Program-made: the position numbers and the translations under genes
Notes under the pieces: generated by a model
Told to the model about the DNA's origin: nothing
Database searches by the model: none
What the model saw: the letters and a program-made list of their open reading frames with translations, nothing else
Origin: Didymella arachidicola
Taxonomy: Eukaryota > Ascomycota > Dothideomycetes > Pleosporales > Didymellaceae
Direction: 5' to 3'
DNA length: 64,000 nucleotides
Assembly: GCA_016630955.3 (NCBI GenBank)
Contig: CM049987.1
Coordinates: 2,542,001-2,606,000, forward strand
Shown here: positions 32,484 to 43,072 of the stretch, piece by piece
Layout of the letters: every line of letters begins with the position of its first letter
Position numbering within the stretch: the first letter of the stretch is position 1

Positions 32484-34299
32484 ATGGCCCTGCCCCGTTC
32501 CAAACTTTCAGCTACCAAGGGCAGCACGCCCGAACATTACAGCGCGCATTTCGAATATTCTACGCTATCTAATCCTGCAGAAGACGTTCGGTTGATAGCA
32601 GTAGATTCATGGGATGGCCTATCTCAGATGCCCTCCATCTCTATCTTCGACACAAGAATCAAACCCCCCTTCGGCGAGACCAGTGACGAAGATGGACGAC
32701 ATGTACCGCCTTATGATGCTATATCATACACCTGGGGAGATACAGGAGATGAGGAGTGCATCATGATGCGGTATCGAAATGCCCAAGAAAACAAAACACC
32801 GCGGTTTCTTCGTGTACGAAAGAATTGCGCTGATGTGTTGCGGCAACTGGCCTACTTCACAACGTCAAGGTTCTATTGGATCGATGCGATCTGCATTAAT
32901 CAAGCCGATAAAAAAGAGCGAGAGCAACAGGTTCTACTCATGAGCAACATCTTCGGGATGGCCCAGTGCGTACTCGCCTGTGTTGGGATGCATCAGGATG
33001 ACAGTGAGTTCTTGGCACGGACACTAGACAACTTCGATCAATCTTTAGCATCTCATCATACTTCGATTGATGTCCTGACAATAGGGGCCACTGAAAGCGG
33101 TATCGTGCCATGGATCACAACAAGCATACCTGAGCATTCCCCAGAAGCTACCTGTGCGCAATACTACTTCGAATGGGTCAGATGCCTGGACGCACCGTTC
33201 ACCAAGCGCTTGTTCAAAGCACTTGATCGATTCGGAAGGCGGCCGTATTTCTGGCGAATCTGGATCCTGCAAGAGCTATGTCTAGCAGACCGAGTGCGTT
33301 TTTTCTGTGGCCGTAGCGAGTTGAGACTGCCTACCCTGCTTTTCTGGTGGAGGGATGTAAGAGCAATGACCGTGAACCACCGCGATCGGGTCGATCCGCA
33401 GCTAAAAAAAACTTCAACGATGGCCCGCTTGGTGTTAAACAGACTTGGCCCTGAGTATCTCGGCTCAGCTCTTTGGCGAAATAAGCATTACTTCCACAAA
33501 CACGGGGGTTCCGGTCTCGGATCCTCATTTGAAGACACGCTTTACAATCGTCAGACTCGTAGGCGAGGCGGTCAGAGTCTTAACAGACGCTTAATGGCAA
33601 TTCCAGACATTCTCACAATGTACGAGTATCGGCAATGTCAGGACCCGCGCGACTGCGTCTTTGGCACACTAGCTCTTGGTAACTGGCGGCCGAGCATCTC
33701 TTTATGCAAAAGTGGAAGTCATGTTCACACTGGTGATATCATCCAGCCGGACTACTCAATAGAAGCTTTCAGTCTCGCACTTATGCTCCTACTCGGCTTC
33801 CATGATACACCGCAGATGAATCGGCTGGTCATGGGCATGTTAGGAATCGAATATATATATACATCATGCTGTGCAGGAAGGTCTCAAAGAACGTTACGGT
33901 AGACCGCTTGACACCAGAAACTTGGCAAAGGTACCGCTTCGCCAGATTAACAACGATGCGCAGCAACTCGTTCATATGGTGGAAGGCGGCATCCAATTGG
34001 CACTCGACTCGACGTGGTCATATGCTAGCCGAATAGCTGGGTCATCCACATACACACAAATCTTTGATTCGGAAGGTCGATGTCGTGCAATCACGACAGC
34101 CTTAATAAGTCCAGGAGACTGGTTGGTACCAACCTATTACGGTCGGGGTTTTGTGCTACGACGGTGTGGTACGCTCTACTCGGTGATCGGCAAAGCATAC
34201 TGTCCGCGAGAATTCCAGCTCGACGATCTCGAGATGACAGCATTTATGATGTGGTACAATCCTGAAGATCTACTTGTTCACCTTGTTGGAGGCCTCTGA
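32484..34299 (+). CDS. HET-domain protein (heterokaryon incompatibility type)
   Basis: Exon 1 is 32484-33827; exon 2 is 33877-34299 (588 aa). The proposed 49-nt intron has a weak GTCATG donor and a good GTGCAG acceptor; without it the frame ends soon after 33902. The HET domain is clear: YDAISYTWGDTGDEE near residue 78, then VRKNCADVLRQLAYF, then RFYWIDAICINQADKKEREQ. PYFWRIWILQELCLADRV follows. HET proteins trigger non-self recognition cell death or act as innate immune-like sensors in filamentous fungi. After the HET region the protein continues with the usual variable C-terminal half (DYSIEAFSLALMLLL...; GDWLVPTYYGRGFVLR...). The earliest ATG is at 32484 (MALPRSKL); codons before it start only with GTG. 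The frame stays open after the TGA at 34297-34299. Confidence 0.8.
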
Positions 34300-34512
34300 G
34301 GGTTGAGGAGTACCGACATCGATCCTCCCTCTCCTGAGATGCTCGACCAGCTCCAGGTGGGCTTGTGCACAACCGAAAATTCTTCATTCGCTCAGCTACC
34401 AATCCGGCAACGGAAATGGCCAGACTCAGAATTTGGCTATAATCCGCTGAATATATGTGAGGCTCTTGTACGAGACTGTTACGAAGACAACGATTACTAT
34501 TGGTTCTGCTGA
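34300..34512 (+). pseudogene. Open frame continuing after the HET stop
   Basis: In the same frame as HET exon 2, 70 further sense codons follow the TGA and end at TGA 34510-34512. The translation is protein-like: LPIRQRKWPDSEFGYNPLN, then ICEALVRDCYEDNDYYWFC. This may be the original C-terminus cut off by a nonsense change at 34297. Confidence 0.4.
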
Positions 34513-35259
34513 TCAAGATTCACGCCCCACGATCGCTCGGGATTTATCATACACTCTAATAAAACTACAATCCAAGTACTTGCAACAGCCTAGAAGTGCG
34601 GGGGTTTCAGTGCCATAGCGACCAATAGACCTGAGATTAGCCCGTGATGATCCAGGACGAGAAGATGAAAGCACTTTACTTCCAATTGACAGCACGAACA
34701 TCGAAGTTGTACAGCGCAACACCTATAGTCGCGCCAGTCAGGCGTCCTAGCGCATTCTTATGAGGAAGAGCTGCTAAGGTGGAAACGTTGTCTGGAGCGG
34801 GAACATTCGTTTGCTTCGTTTGTAAAGGTGCCTTGTCAAATCTTGTCCTTTTAAGCGTTACCAAGTCGGATTTTTTCTTCTAGAGTCGCATTTTCACTTT
34901 ACTGGAAACACGCATCGTTCGGGAGAGCGGTTGCTTGCTGCATTGCGACGGCCTGATCATCGTGATTATCTATCCCATGCAGTATCATGAGCCTCTGGTT
35001 TCACGGAAAGGCTGCATCCTCCGAGCAGGTCACGACAAACAGCAACTATATTTTGATATTCCATACGGGAGTCTAAAACGATCACAACTGCGTTTATGGT
35101 GCTTTCGAATTTGCGAAATCTTCATGTGCGTACTTCAGATTCACGTTTTCAGCATGCCGGAGATGTCGACCCAGCTGCGTCTGGTCAGACAAGCTCTACT
35201 TGAGTTGGTGTGACTCACTTTGGTTGCTCTTTCATCTTCTGTCGAAGAACTTGCTTCTG
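34513..35259. other. Intergenic region
   Basis: About 750 bp with no recognisable gene. Short frames on both strands have no domain. Confidence 0.4.
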
Positions 35260-35716
35260 TTATTCGGGCGTTTTCATCAACTCTTCAAGCCGCTCTTTAG
35301 GCAGAGGTGAAGGAAGTATGCCTTCGGCTGGCTTGTACCATGTGCTCTTCTCAGCTTTGCTTCCGTCCACACCATCGCCGATCATCCGGTGACTCGGTGG
35401 CACTCGCAACTCGAAGGCGTGTATCTGATCAGGAGCTAAACTGTCAGTCTTGTCGTGTATCGATGCAGCAAGGGGAAGACCTTACTGAGGCCCTGAGCAT
35501 CGATTACTGTGCGATCTGCCGTCAAAGAGCGCAAGACACCATCTTTCCCTATCGATATGATGCCCATAATGTCCATCTTGAAGTTTTTGAGAATACGGGA
35601 GACCTCTTGTTGGTGGGGGTCGTTCCTATCCCAGCTACAGCAGCTGAAATCCTCCTCTGGCGTCTCTGGATTGGCAATTTCCGCCATTAAAGCATCGTAT
35701 TGCAAAACCACTTGAA
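35260..35716 (-). CDS. Spliced hypothetical protein, 5' end unresolved
   Basis: The last exon is 35435-35260 and the preceding exon runs 35486 to at least 35711. They join across a 50-nt intron with GTAAGG donor and TTTAG acceptor in matching phase. Together they encode YDALMAEIANPETPEED, then KMDIMGIISIGKDGVLRSL, then TADRTVIDAQGLTPDQIHAF, ending LPKERLEELMKTPE. The upstream exon seems to begin after a TCTAG acceptor at about 35717 (DRIQVVLQYD), so at least one more 5' exon is expected but could not be found with confidence. No family name is recognised. The sequence is clearly protein-like, with both introns behaving normally. It could be an intact small gene or a truncated copy of a longer one. 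Confidence 0.55.
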
Positions 35717-36323
35717 TTCTGTCTCTAGAGCGTTGATATACAGATTAGAACTTATCTGAAAGACAGTGAAGGTCGGAAGAGGTAAGCATCGTACCATGGC
35801 TATGACATCGACGTCAGCTTACACGAGGCTTGGTGGCAGCCTAATATGCTTGGGTGCCTCTCAGCTATGATCACATGATGGCGCAAGTTGAGTATCAGCA
35901 TGATTATCTTAGGGTAAGACAAAAAGTTCCTCGTGTCGTACATTGATTACTACCGTGGTGTTAGAAGGTCGAAGACTCCGTAGATCATACACCATGAGTC
36001 ACATGACTGCTCCTTGGCACTAGGTGCTCTACCTACCATAGTACGAACTCCGGCTCATCCTAACGCGGATACATCATGCTTGCATACTGCCGGTTCTGTT
36101 CCATGACACTCAGTTCTATATCCATGCTTCTTAATTAACATTGCTAAGTAGGGCAAAGTAAAGAACAGATGTACACGACAAGTGCAGTGTAATACTTGAG
36201 ATATGTTTTTTTGTTGTGCTGCAAGAGTCATACAGAGACGCTTTCCACCAGACTTCCGTCGCAAACTATGCAAAACCATGTTTGTTGGGTATCTCAGAAC
36301 TTTCGCGTACATCGCAATTGCTT
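35717..36323. other. Region upstream of the spliced orphan; downstream of the amidase
   Basis: About 600 bp. It may hold an unrecognised 5' exon of the minus-strand orphan gene and the 3' flank of the amidase. Nothing else is recognised. Confidence 0.35.
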
Positions 36324-37696
36324 TCATACCGATCGCGTCCATCCACCCTCCTTCTCGAAGATCTCACCAACTTTCTTGCTGACTGCAAGCAGACGGCGGT
36401 CATGGTAACGAGGAGCAACAAGCGACAATCCGATTGGCAGACCGTTCCCGCCCTTGAACCCTGGCACGTTGACAACAGGCGTATGCAATGCTGTCCATAT
36501 CAAACAGAAAGCTGCGCTACCTGTCTTCTCAATGCCTAAGGGCGCCTCGTCCGGCACGCTCGGTGTAATGACGGCGTCATAGTTGCTCAAAATCTCATCT
36601 ACAAGAGGTCGCGCCGCAGAGATATTATCGAAAGCTTCCACCTGCGCCTTGCGCGAGATATTGTCGCTATTTTCCACGTGTCCAACCAGCTGCTGCGAGA
36701 TCTTGTCTTTGGCGACAGCGTACTCAGGCAAAAACGCAGTCCGTCCTTCAGAAGCGAGAACTGTAGCATGCCATGCAGGAAGATCGTCTAGATGATCTGG
36801 CAGACTAATCTCTTCAACGTTTGCACCGTGCTCTTGGAGTAAGGTCATTGCTTTTTCGATCGCTGCTGAGGTTCCCGCACCAACGCTGGGCCAGACCATG
36901 GTCTTCAAGATCGCGAACTTTGCGCCTTCGACGGAGAACTCCCTCGGGGCTGGTTCGTCATCAAATATCTTGAACGTATCAGCCAGAAGCTCGAGATCCT
37001 CTATGCTACGCGCATAGAGGCCGAGCGTGTCTAGAATCAGAGAGTAGATCTTCTGGCCTTCCCGAGTAATTGCGTTCCAGGTAGGCTTGAGCGCGTAGAT
37101 GCCATTGTAGGACCCCGGCCGAATGGTACTACCGCCAGTCTGTGTACCGAGACCAATGGGCGCCTGAAAGTCACCAACAGCAGCACCAGAGCCGGATGAT
37201 GAGCCCCCAGGCGTTCGCTTCGAATCGTGTGGGTTCCGTGTCTTGGGGCCTACGGTTGTTGCTGCAAATTCAGTCGTTGTTGTCTTGCCCAGGATCAGGG
37301 CGCCAGCTTGGCGAAGAATCATGATGGATCCTGCATCGACTTTTGGAGCATGATCTGTGTAGATTGGCGAGTTGAACTGCGTTGGCATATCTAGCCGCGA
37401 GTTTAGTTGGGCCAATTGCCAGTCTTATGCGTTAACTGACCCTTTGTGAAGATGACATCCTTGACTGCGATGGCAACGCCATGAAGAGGCCCCCTTTGGG
37501 ACTCTGGGATAGCGTCCAATGCTTTCGCTTGTTCGATCACGTACGCTGGATTAAGATATGCCCAAGCCTGGACAGTGTCGTCTCGAGCTTCAATACGTTT
37601 CAAAAGTGATGAAGCATAGTCCTCCACAGAGACCTCGCCATCTTTGATCTTAGTCAGAATCTCAGTCGCAGTCAATTTGTACAGATCGGCGCCCAT
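36324..37696 (-). CDS. Amidase-signature-family hydrolase
   Basis: Two exons on the minus strand: 37696-37441 and 37390-36324 (1323 nt, 440 aa). The 50-nt intron has a GTCAGT donor and CTAG acceptor and restores FTK/DMPTQFNSP. The amidase signature triad is complete: catalytic Lys79 in HGVAIAVKDVIF, the cis-Ser in PGGSSSGSGAAV (about residue 150), and nucleophile Ser173 in GTQTGGSTIRPGS. The family hydrolyses amide bonds of very varied small molecules; members include allophanate hydrolase, acetamidase and indole-acetamide hydrolase. The specific substrate cannot be read from sequence. It has no signal peptide, so it is cytosolic. It is divergently paired with the allantoinase-like gene at 38403, which suggests a shared role in using ureides or amides as nitrogen source. 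Confidence 0.9.
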
Positions 37697-37928
37697 GGTA
37701 GCTAGTTCTGATTGTTGGTCCTCTGCAATTGGCGCGGTGTATAATTAAGATTCTTGCGAAGGTGAAAGGGCAAGGTGGGCGCTCTTCAGACAAGGCAACA
37801 ACGGAGTCAGCGTTCAACCGCAGGGATAGCAAGCTGATGCGAGAGAGCACTGACATCATAGCGGTTGACCGTCGGGCAAGATGCAACGTGTTGTAGTCGT
37901 GCCATTGCCTTTCCAGACCTTTCCGCTA

Positions 37929-37942
37929 TCGGCCATTGCCGC
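37929..37942 (+). promoter_or_regulatory. UaY-like half-site pair TCGG-N6-CCGC
   Basis: TCGG at 37929-37932 and CCGC at 37939-37942 with six bases between. The purine regulator UaY of Aspergillus nidulans binds TCGG-N6-CCGA. One base differs in the right half-site. Confidence 0.35.
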
Positions 37943-38198
37943 ATGCGGCCTTAGTGTGAGACTAGTCGTAGCGGGGTTGACACGCCTGCTTGCTGCCGAT
38001 GAGCCCATCTCCACACATACGCACCCTTATCTGACTGAGCTCCCTATTCGAATACATGCGGATGTTTTTGTCCCGATCTCTCTCAATTGGAATGGCGCCT
38101 GATGCTTCCCTTCCCTGTCTGCCCGCGATAGCGGCCCGCTTTCTGCAGGATAACGAGCGGAGGTAAGTTTACGATGAGTAGTAATGTGATGCACGGCA

Positions 38199-38205
38199 AG
38201 ATAAG
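38199..38205 (+). promoter_or_regulatory. GATA-factor site AGATAAG
   Basis: Perfect HGATAR core on the plus strand, about 200 bp upstream of the allantoinase-like ATG. A second site in the opposite orientation lies at 38027-38032. Multiple GATA sites are typical of AreA-dependent nitrogen-scavenging genes. Confidence 0.45.
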
Positions 38206-38402
38206 CGACACTGCCGAAGGCACGTTGTCAAAGCGGTTCCTGTTAGCCGAAATGCGTTGGACATACAGGATTAAAGGGACAGTTTCCAGGATGGGGAACT
38301 GCCATTCTTTTATACAAAACGGTCTATGAGCCACGCGACTTCCTTTATGATAACTTCTCCACGTCGTCAACGATTCTATACGACCATTTCTGTCACATCG
38401 TC

Positions 38403-39451
38403 ATGCCTGAAGTATACGCAGCACCCCCAGACTTTGCCTTCCCTCGGAATTTCAAGGGGTATGGTGAAAAAGGCCTGGAGGGATTGAAATGGCCAAACGG
38501 AGCCAAGATCGCCGTTTCTTTCGTTATTAACTATGAAGAAGTAAGTTAATCACCAAAGTTGAGGGTAAGCTGACAGGCATCTAATCATATGACAACTAGG
38601 GTGGTGAACGCTCTGTCATGAAAGGAGATGGTGTCTCAGAAATCAGTCTCCGCGAGTACCCCGCTCAGCACAGGATCAACGAGCGAGACTATAGTGGCGA
38701 GTCTGAGTTTGAGTATGGGTCACGTCGTGGCTGGTGGCGAATCTTCAAACTCTTCAACGACTACAAGATGAAGTTCACACTGTACGCCGTTGGTTCAGCA
38801 GTTGAAGAGCAGCCCGAGGTCGTATCGCGCTGTGTCGAGGAAGGCCATGATGTCGCATCGCACGCATATCGCTGGATTGACCACGCCAATCTCTCTGTCG
38901 AGGCCGAGAAGCAACACATCAGGGACGGCATCACAGCGCTGAAGAGACTTACCGGATATGCACCCAAGGGCTGGTACTACGGGCGACCTTCGCCCCAAAG
39001 CAGAGCACTAATCCCTCTCGTATATGAAGAGATGGGTGAAGAGCTTCTCTGGGCCAGTGACGCCTACGCTGATGATGTTCCCTACTGGACGGACCTTCCA
39101 CAAGAGCGTGGTAGCGCCAACCCCAAGGGTTGTCTCATGGTTCCCTACAGCTACGACTGCAACGACTTCAAGTTCCACACACAAGGGACTGGTTTCCGCA
39201 GTCCTGGTGGTTTCTACGAGCACATCAAGAACGCCTTCGATGTTCTGTACGAGGAGGGCGAGGATGGTGCTCCTAAGATGATGACTATTGGACTACATTG
39301 CCGCATCATCGGTCGCCCGGGACGTTTCAAGGCTCTGCAGGACTTTGTTAAATACATCTCAGAGAAGGAGGGTGTTTGGATTGCAACTAGGACAGAGATT
39401 GCGGAGTCTTTCAGAGAACAGTTCCCGTACAAGAAGGGTGAGCTAGCATAA
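38403..39451 (+). CDS. PuuE-type allantoinase-like polysaccharide-deacetylase-family protein
   Basis: Exons 38403-38540 and 38600-39451 (990 nt, 329 aa). The 59-nt intron has a GTAAGT donor and ACTAG acceptor and restores INYEE/GGERSVMKGDG. The protein belongs to the NodB/polysaccharide deacetylase superfamily. It has the features of the PuuE branch: EEGGE near residue 46, EYGSRRGWWRIFKLF, EEGHDVASHAYRWIDH and GYAPKGWYYGRPSPQSR. Bacterial PuuE is a cofactor-independent allantoinase opening the hydantoin ring of allantoin to allantoate. Many fungal relatives are labelled chitin deacetylase without evidence. There is no signal peptide, arguing for an intracellular small-molecule substrate. Neighbours (amidase, NCS1 permease, zinc-cluster regulator) favour a ureide role. 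Confidence 0.85.
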
Positions 39452-39748
39452 TCTTACTAATAGAAATGAAAAGCTCCACCAGTGTTACATCACAGCGATA
39501 TGAGATGCTCGAGCAGATGACTCGACAACAATATGATCACCGGAGAAACGTTGCTTGATAGGCCTGTGCTATGTCGAAGGCCTAATCTTTGAGTAGTAAA
39601 GATCTCAACGTTCGGCACCAGCGTATGACAGGGATATCGATTATACGCAATTCCGACTACACTCACAATATAATGTGAATACAGGTTGCAAAGTTGGACG
39701 ACCAATGTGATTTTCTTTGCAAACGAAATTGATGTGTATTGACTTATT

Positions 39749-42444
39749 TCATCTATACCCAGACAAACTCCATTGATCCTGCTGCATCATGACAAAGGAA
39801 CCCATTTGCATCGCTGCGTCTTGAACAGGGTCCGTGCCGTAAATTGCGGAGCCCGTTTGGTTCCAATCAGCTTCCAAGGCCTCATGCCCAACAGGACCTA
39901 GTCCGGACGCTGACGTTCCATCGTCAGTTACCATCTCATTCCACATTCTCCATCCTTGCCATCCACCTGGTGCCTCTTCGTCCACTTCCATGAAAGCCTC
40001 CTTGACCGCGTCAGTGACGAGATGTGACATTGTAGGTCGACTGGCTTGCGCTGGCTCGAGTGGCACAGATGCGAGGCTTTCTTGAGCCAGACCCATCGTA
40101 TGGGCCGAGGGCTTCGGTTGTGCTTCAAGGTTCAAGTGGAGCGATGTAGGGCTGCTCACAATCGATGCCGGATCCGCTTGTCTCATGGTGAGCCTGAACA
40201 GGCTTTGCGATAGTGCATCGAAAATATCGCGGTATTTTACAGCCCCTGGCCATTTTTCGCCGAAAATGGTCAAGATTTGCGAGCAGCTTTGCGTTGCTTC
40301 GATAACCTCGTATGAGAATAGCTTACGATCTCGCCAGATGCAATATACAAGGGTCAGGCCGGCTACAAAACACGAATGCAAGGATATCATCGTGTACGTC
40401 AAAGTCTTGTTCTGGCTCAAGCGTTTGTAGGCATTACAAACGCTGGCAGCAGAGCGGGCACAAGTGATGAAGCGTTCGTCTGAAGTTTCAAGAACCGGGA
40501 GGAAGATAGTGAAGAGAAATAAGACCGCCTTGTGGTACTGCCTACAAAGAAGTTAGCTCGGGACGCGTAAATTTGTTTCGCAGAGGCGCTTACACGCCGT
40601 AAAAGTCGCGTGCGTCTAGATATGCACTCTCAGGATCGTACATCCATGTGCTCTTGCTGTCGTTTTTCGGTGTCTGGGGAAATGTTCTGACCCATCCGTC
40701 GAGATCTGCTCTGATCTTGGTCATCTTCTGATCAAGCTTGGCTCGCTCGGCAGGTAAACATCGCACAACATCCTTGTCGACACGGAAGACAGTCTTGTGA
40801 ATTTGTGACTGGATTTGATCCAGTCTGATGATGTGAATGAATGGCTGTACATTTGACCACTGACCCTTACGAGGATCATACTCATCGCGGTGGGTCAAAT
40901 TCCAGTACTCCGGACTGGCGCTCGGAAGCTACGAGACCATTAGCACTACTCGTGTCAAACGTTCGTCAATCGCACCTCTACGTTTATGTCTCGGTCTGCA
41001 ATCGCAAAAGCTCTACCGAGTACGATGCTTGTCACTCGATCAAGACAATAACATGCCCAAAATGCTCGACGTCGGATCTCGGCATCCCGTCGTTGCGTGG
41101 GGGTGCCAGACTGGCCCCGCCTTCTATGGAGTCCCATTTCGATACAAACACAGGTGGCGTATCGAATCTGCGCCCACGCTCCAGCGCCATATGGAGATCG
41201 TTGGCCGTGAACGCCGAGAAGTATCAAATATTGCACAGTTACAAGATCATGCTGTTTCAAGATGCGTTCCATGGGCTCGGTTGCTGCAGTGAGCTGAGCC
41301 TAGTCGATGTTAGCAAGGCATCGCAGAATAAGCAGGTGACGCTTGCCTCGTCATCAACACCGCAAGGCTTCTTCGTAACTGCCAAGAATCGAGCTGTGAT
41401 AGCATAAATAAGATGCAATATGCTACGTTCTGCAATCGACAATGCGCCAGACAAGTACTGCCGTTCGAAAATCACCTCGTAGACTGCTTGATCCAGTAAA
41501 GGCCAACGAGGGTGGATCCTTTCGAAGAAGAAGTCGAACAAAGCACGGGCTTGTGCTTCAGTCGGTAATGTATCTATGGAAGGACTCGCTATGGGCTCTG
41601 TGGGCAGAGCAGGTAGTATTGGAGTTGACGGTGACGGAGCTTGGGGATCTCGACCGGGTGTTGCCAGAGATGGTTGACGGCCCGAACCTCGATAGATCGA
41701 AGACTGAATGACTCGAGCTATTGTGGCTCCAGAACTTGACCCAACATAGTACGGCTCATGGTCAGTATCGGTGGTACCAGAGGCGCACAAAGAAAGATAG
41801 GCCACGCCGTTGACTAATGAGTTCGAATCGTCGAGGTCAAACTCGTCTGAAAGGGAGCCTGCAGGAGACTCACGGCACGATTCGCCTCGAGCTTGGGGAC
41901 TCGAGATGATTGTCTCTTCAGACTCACGGTGGTCATGGCGAACACTTCCACAGGTGTTATTGAAGTGATCTTGGGCGTGGTCTGGTAAACGAGCTTCGAG
42001 GAACGCGATGCGCTCTTCTAAGGCATTGATGTATCTGCATTTTGTTAGACTTCGTAACGCATGTTACTGGGTGCAACCCACAGTGCTTTACCGCCAGGGT
42101 ACTGAGGTCGAGCGACTCTCTCGTAAGTACAAGCTTCTTTCGCCCTCACACAAGCTTGGCAGCTGGGATGCCCACCATCACACTGCGAACATAATCATTA
42201 GTATAAAGTACATCCCTCTACACATCTCATGTGCTACTTGTAGCGAACTCACCCTCTGCTTTCGGCGCTTGCATCTTTTGCAGGCCAGAGTGATGCGAGA
42301 CTTCCGACTGGGCGTCCTCTGATGATGCACGCCGTTAGCATATGGAGCTCCTGTCGTGGCTACCGGCCTCTCGGGTTCTGCGTAATTTGACGCCTCGTGC
42401 ACCTGCAGCGAACCTCGCTGGGTTTCGTTCTCCAGTTGCAGCAT
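39749..42444 (-). CDS. Zn2Cys6 transcription factor with fungal-specific trans domain
   Basis: Six exons on the minus strand: 42444-42253, 42182-42103, 42034-41347, 41293-40976, 40928-40596 and 40537-39749 (2400 nt, 799 aa). The binuclear zinc cluster spans the first intron: ACKRCKRRKQR then CDGGHPSCQACVRAKEACTYE, spacing C-x2-C-x6-C-x6-C-x2-C-x6-C. A linker and coiled coil follow (YINALEERIAFLEARL). The middle-homology region holds RRRAFWACYCLDRVTS, typical of the fungal_trans domain. The intron at 41346-41294 appears to use a GC donor (GAG/GCAAGC). The C-terminal 200 residues are Gln/Pro/acidic-rich and could activate transcription. The layout (about 800 aa, cluster at the N-terminus) suits a pathway regulator such as UaY, but many other families share it. 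It is convergent with the allantoinase-like gene and divergent from the permease. Confidence 0.9.
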
Positions 42445-43072
42445 GACAATTCTGATGAGAGTGTAGAGCTTGTCGGGGGCAACGTCGCCGCAGAGCTAGG
42501 CCATTGCTCGCAGATCATGGCTGCAGGGTTGCGTCCCATGGGGATGACTTCGGCAGCGGGCAGCCGACAATGATAATCCAAGTGAAGTGGGCCTTGGAGC
42601 TGTGCCGGCCAATAATCTCGTTAGGATGGAACGACGAGCATACCAGAGTAGGGTTGTCGTTCGCAACAGGCCACGAAAGTCTAACTCGGCCTTGGCGTGC
42701 CGCTAATTTGTTATCTTCGAAGGAAGCAGGGATATGTTATCGACGCCAAACCGCCGCCAACGAGCATCAAAGGTAACTCTTCTTATCGTCTACGATGATC
42801 GGACTAACAAGTTGCGACTAGCCACTCGGCTCTTCGTCCATTTCGCGCATCCAAAGAAGCGCCATGTGGCACGTCGGTCAAAAACGCGCCGATGAGGTTA
42901 CAACGAGGCGCCTAGTGAATCTGGTCAACATGTGTGATGTGCGGTATGAGATACTGATTCTGGGGTTTGAATCATGAACCTATCGAGAGACATATGAACG
43001 ACTAGAGACCTGGAAGCAATCCAGATCGCACTCAACTGAAGCATTCACGTCGACAATTGCTCGTTCGCTAAC
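42445..43072. promoter_or_regulatory. Divergent promoter, zinc-cluster factor / NCS1 permease
   Basis: 628 bp between divergent ATGs. Contains the palindrome TCGG-N10-CCGA at 42550-42567 and a GATAA at 42572-42576 next to it. Such CGG...CCG inverted pairs are the usual targets of zinc-cluster dimers, so self-regulation by the neighbouring factor is possible. Confidence 0.5.
42550..42567. promoter_or_regulatory. Inverted CGG/CCG palindrome TCGG-N10-CCGA
   Basis: TCGG at 42550-42553 and CCGA at 42564-42567, ten bases apart, about 106 bp upstream of the regulator ATG. CGG-N10-CCG spacing is known for the proline regulator Put3; UaY prefers N6. Could serve either divergent gene. Confidence 0.45.

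Larger units (their letters stand above)
37697..38402. promoter_or_regulatory. Divergent promoter, amidase / allantoinase-like gene
   Basis: 706 bp between two divergent ATGs. GATA-factor sites (HGATAR) are at 38027-38032 (AGATAA on the minus strand) and 38199-38205 (AGATAAG on the plus strand). A TCGG-N6-CCGC element at 37929-37942 is one base from the published UaY consensus TCGG-N6-CCGA. Together these fit nitrogen-repression control (AreA/Nit2) plus a pathway-specific zinc-cluster regulator, but binding is only inferred. Confidence 0.5.
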
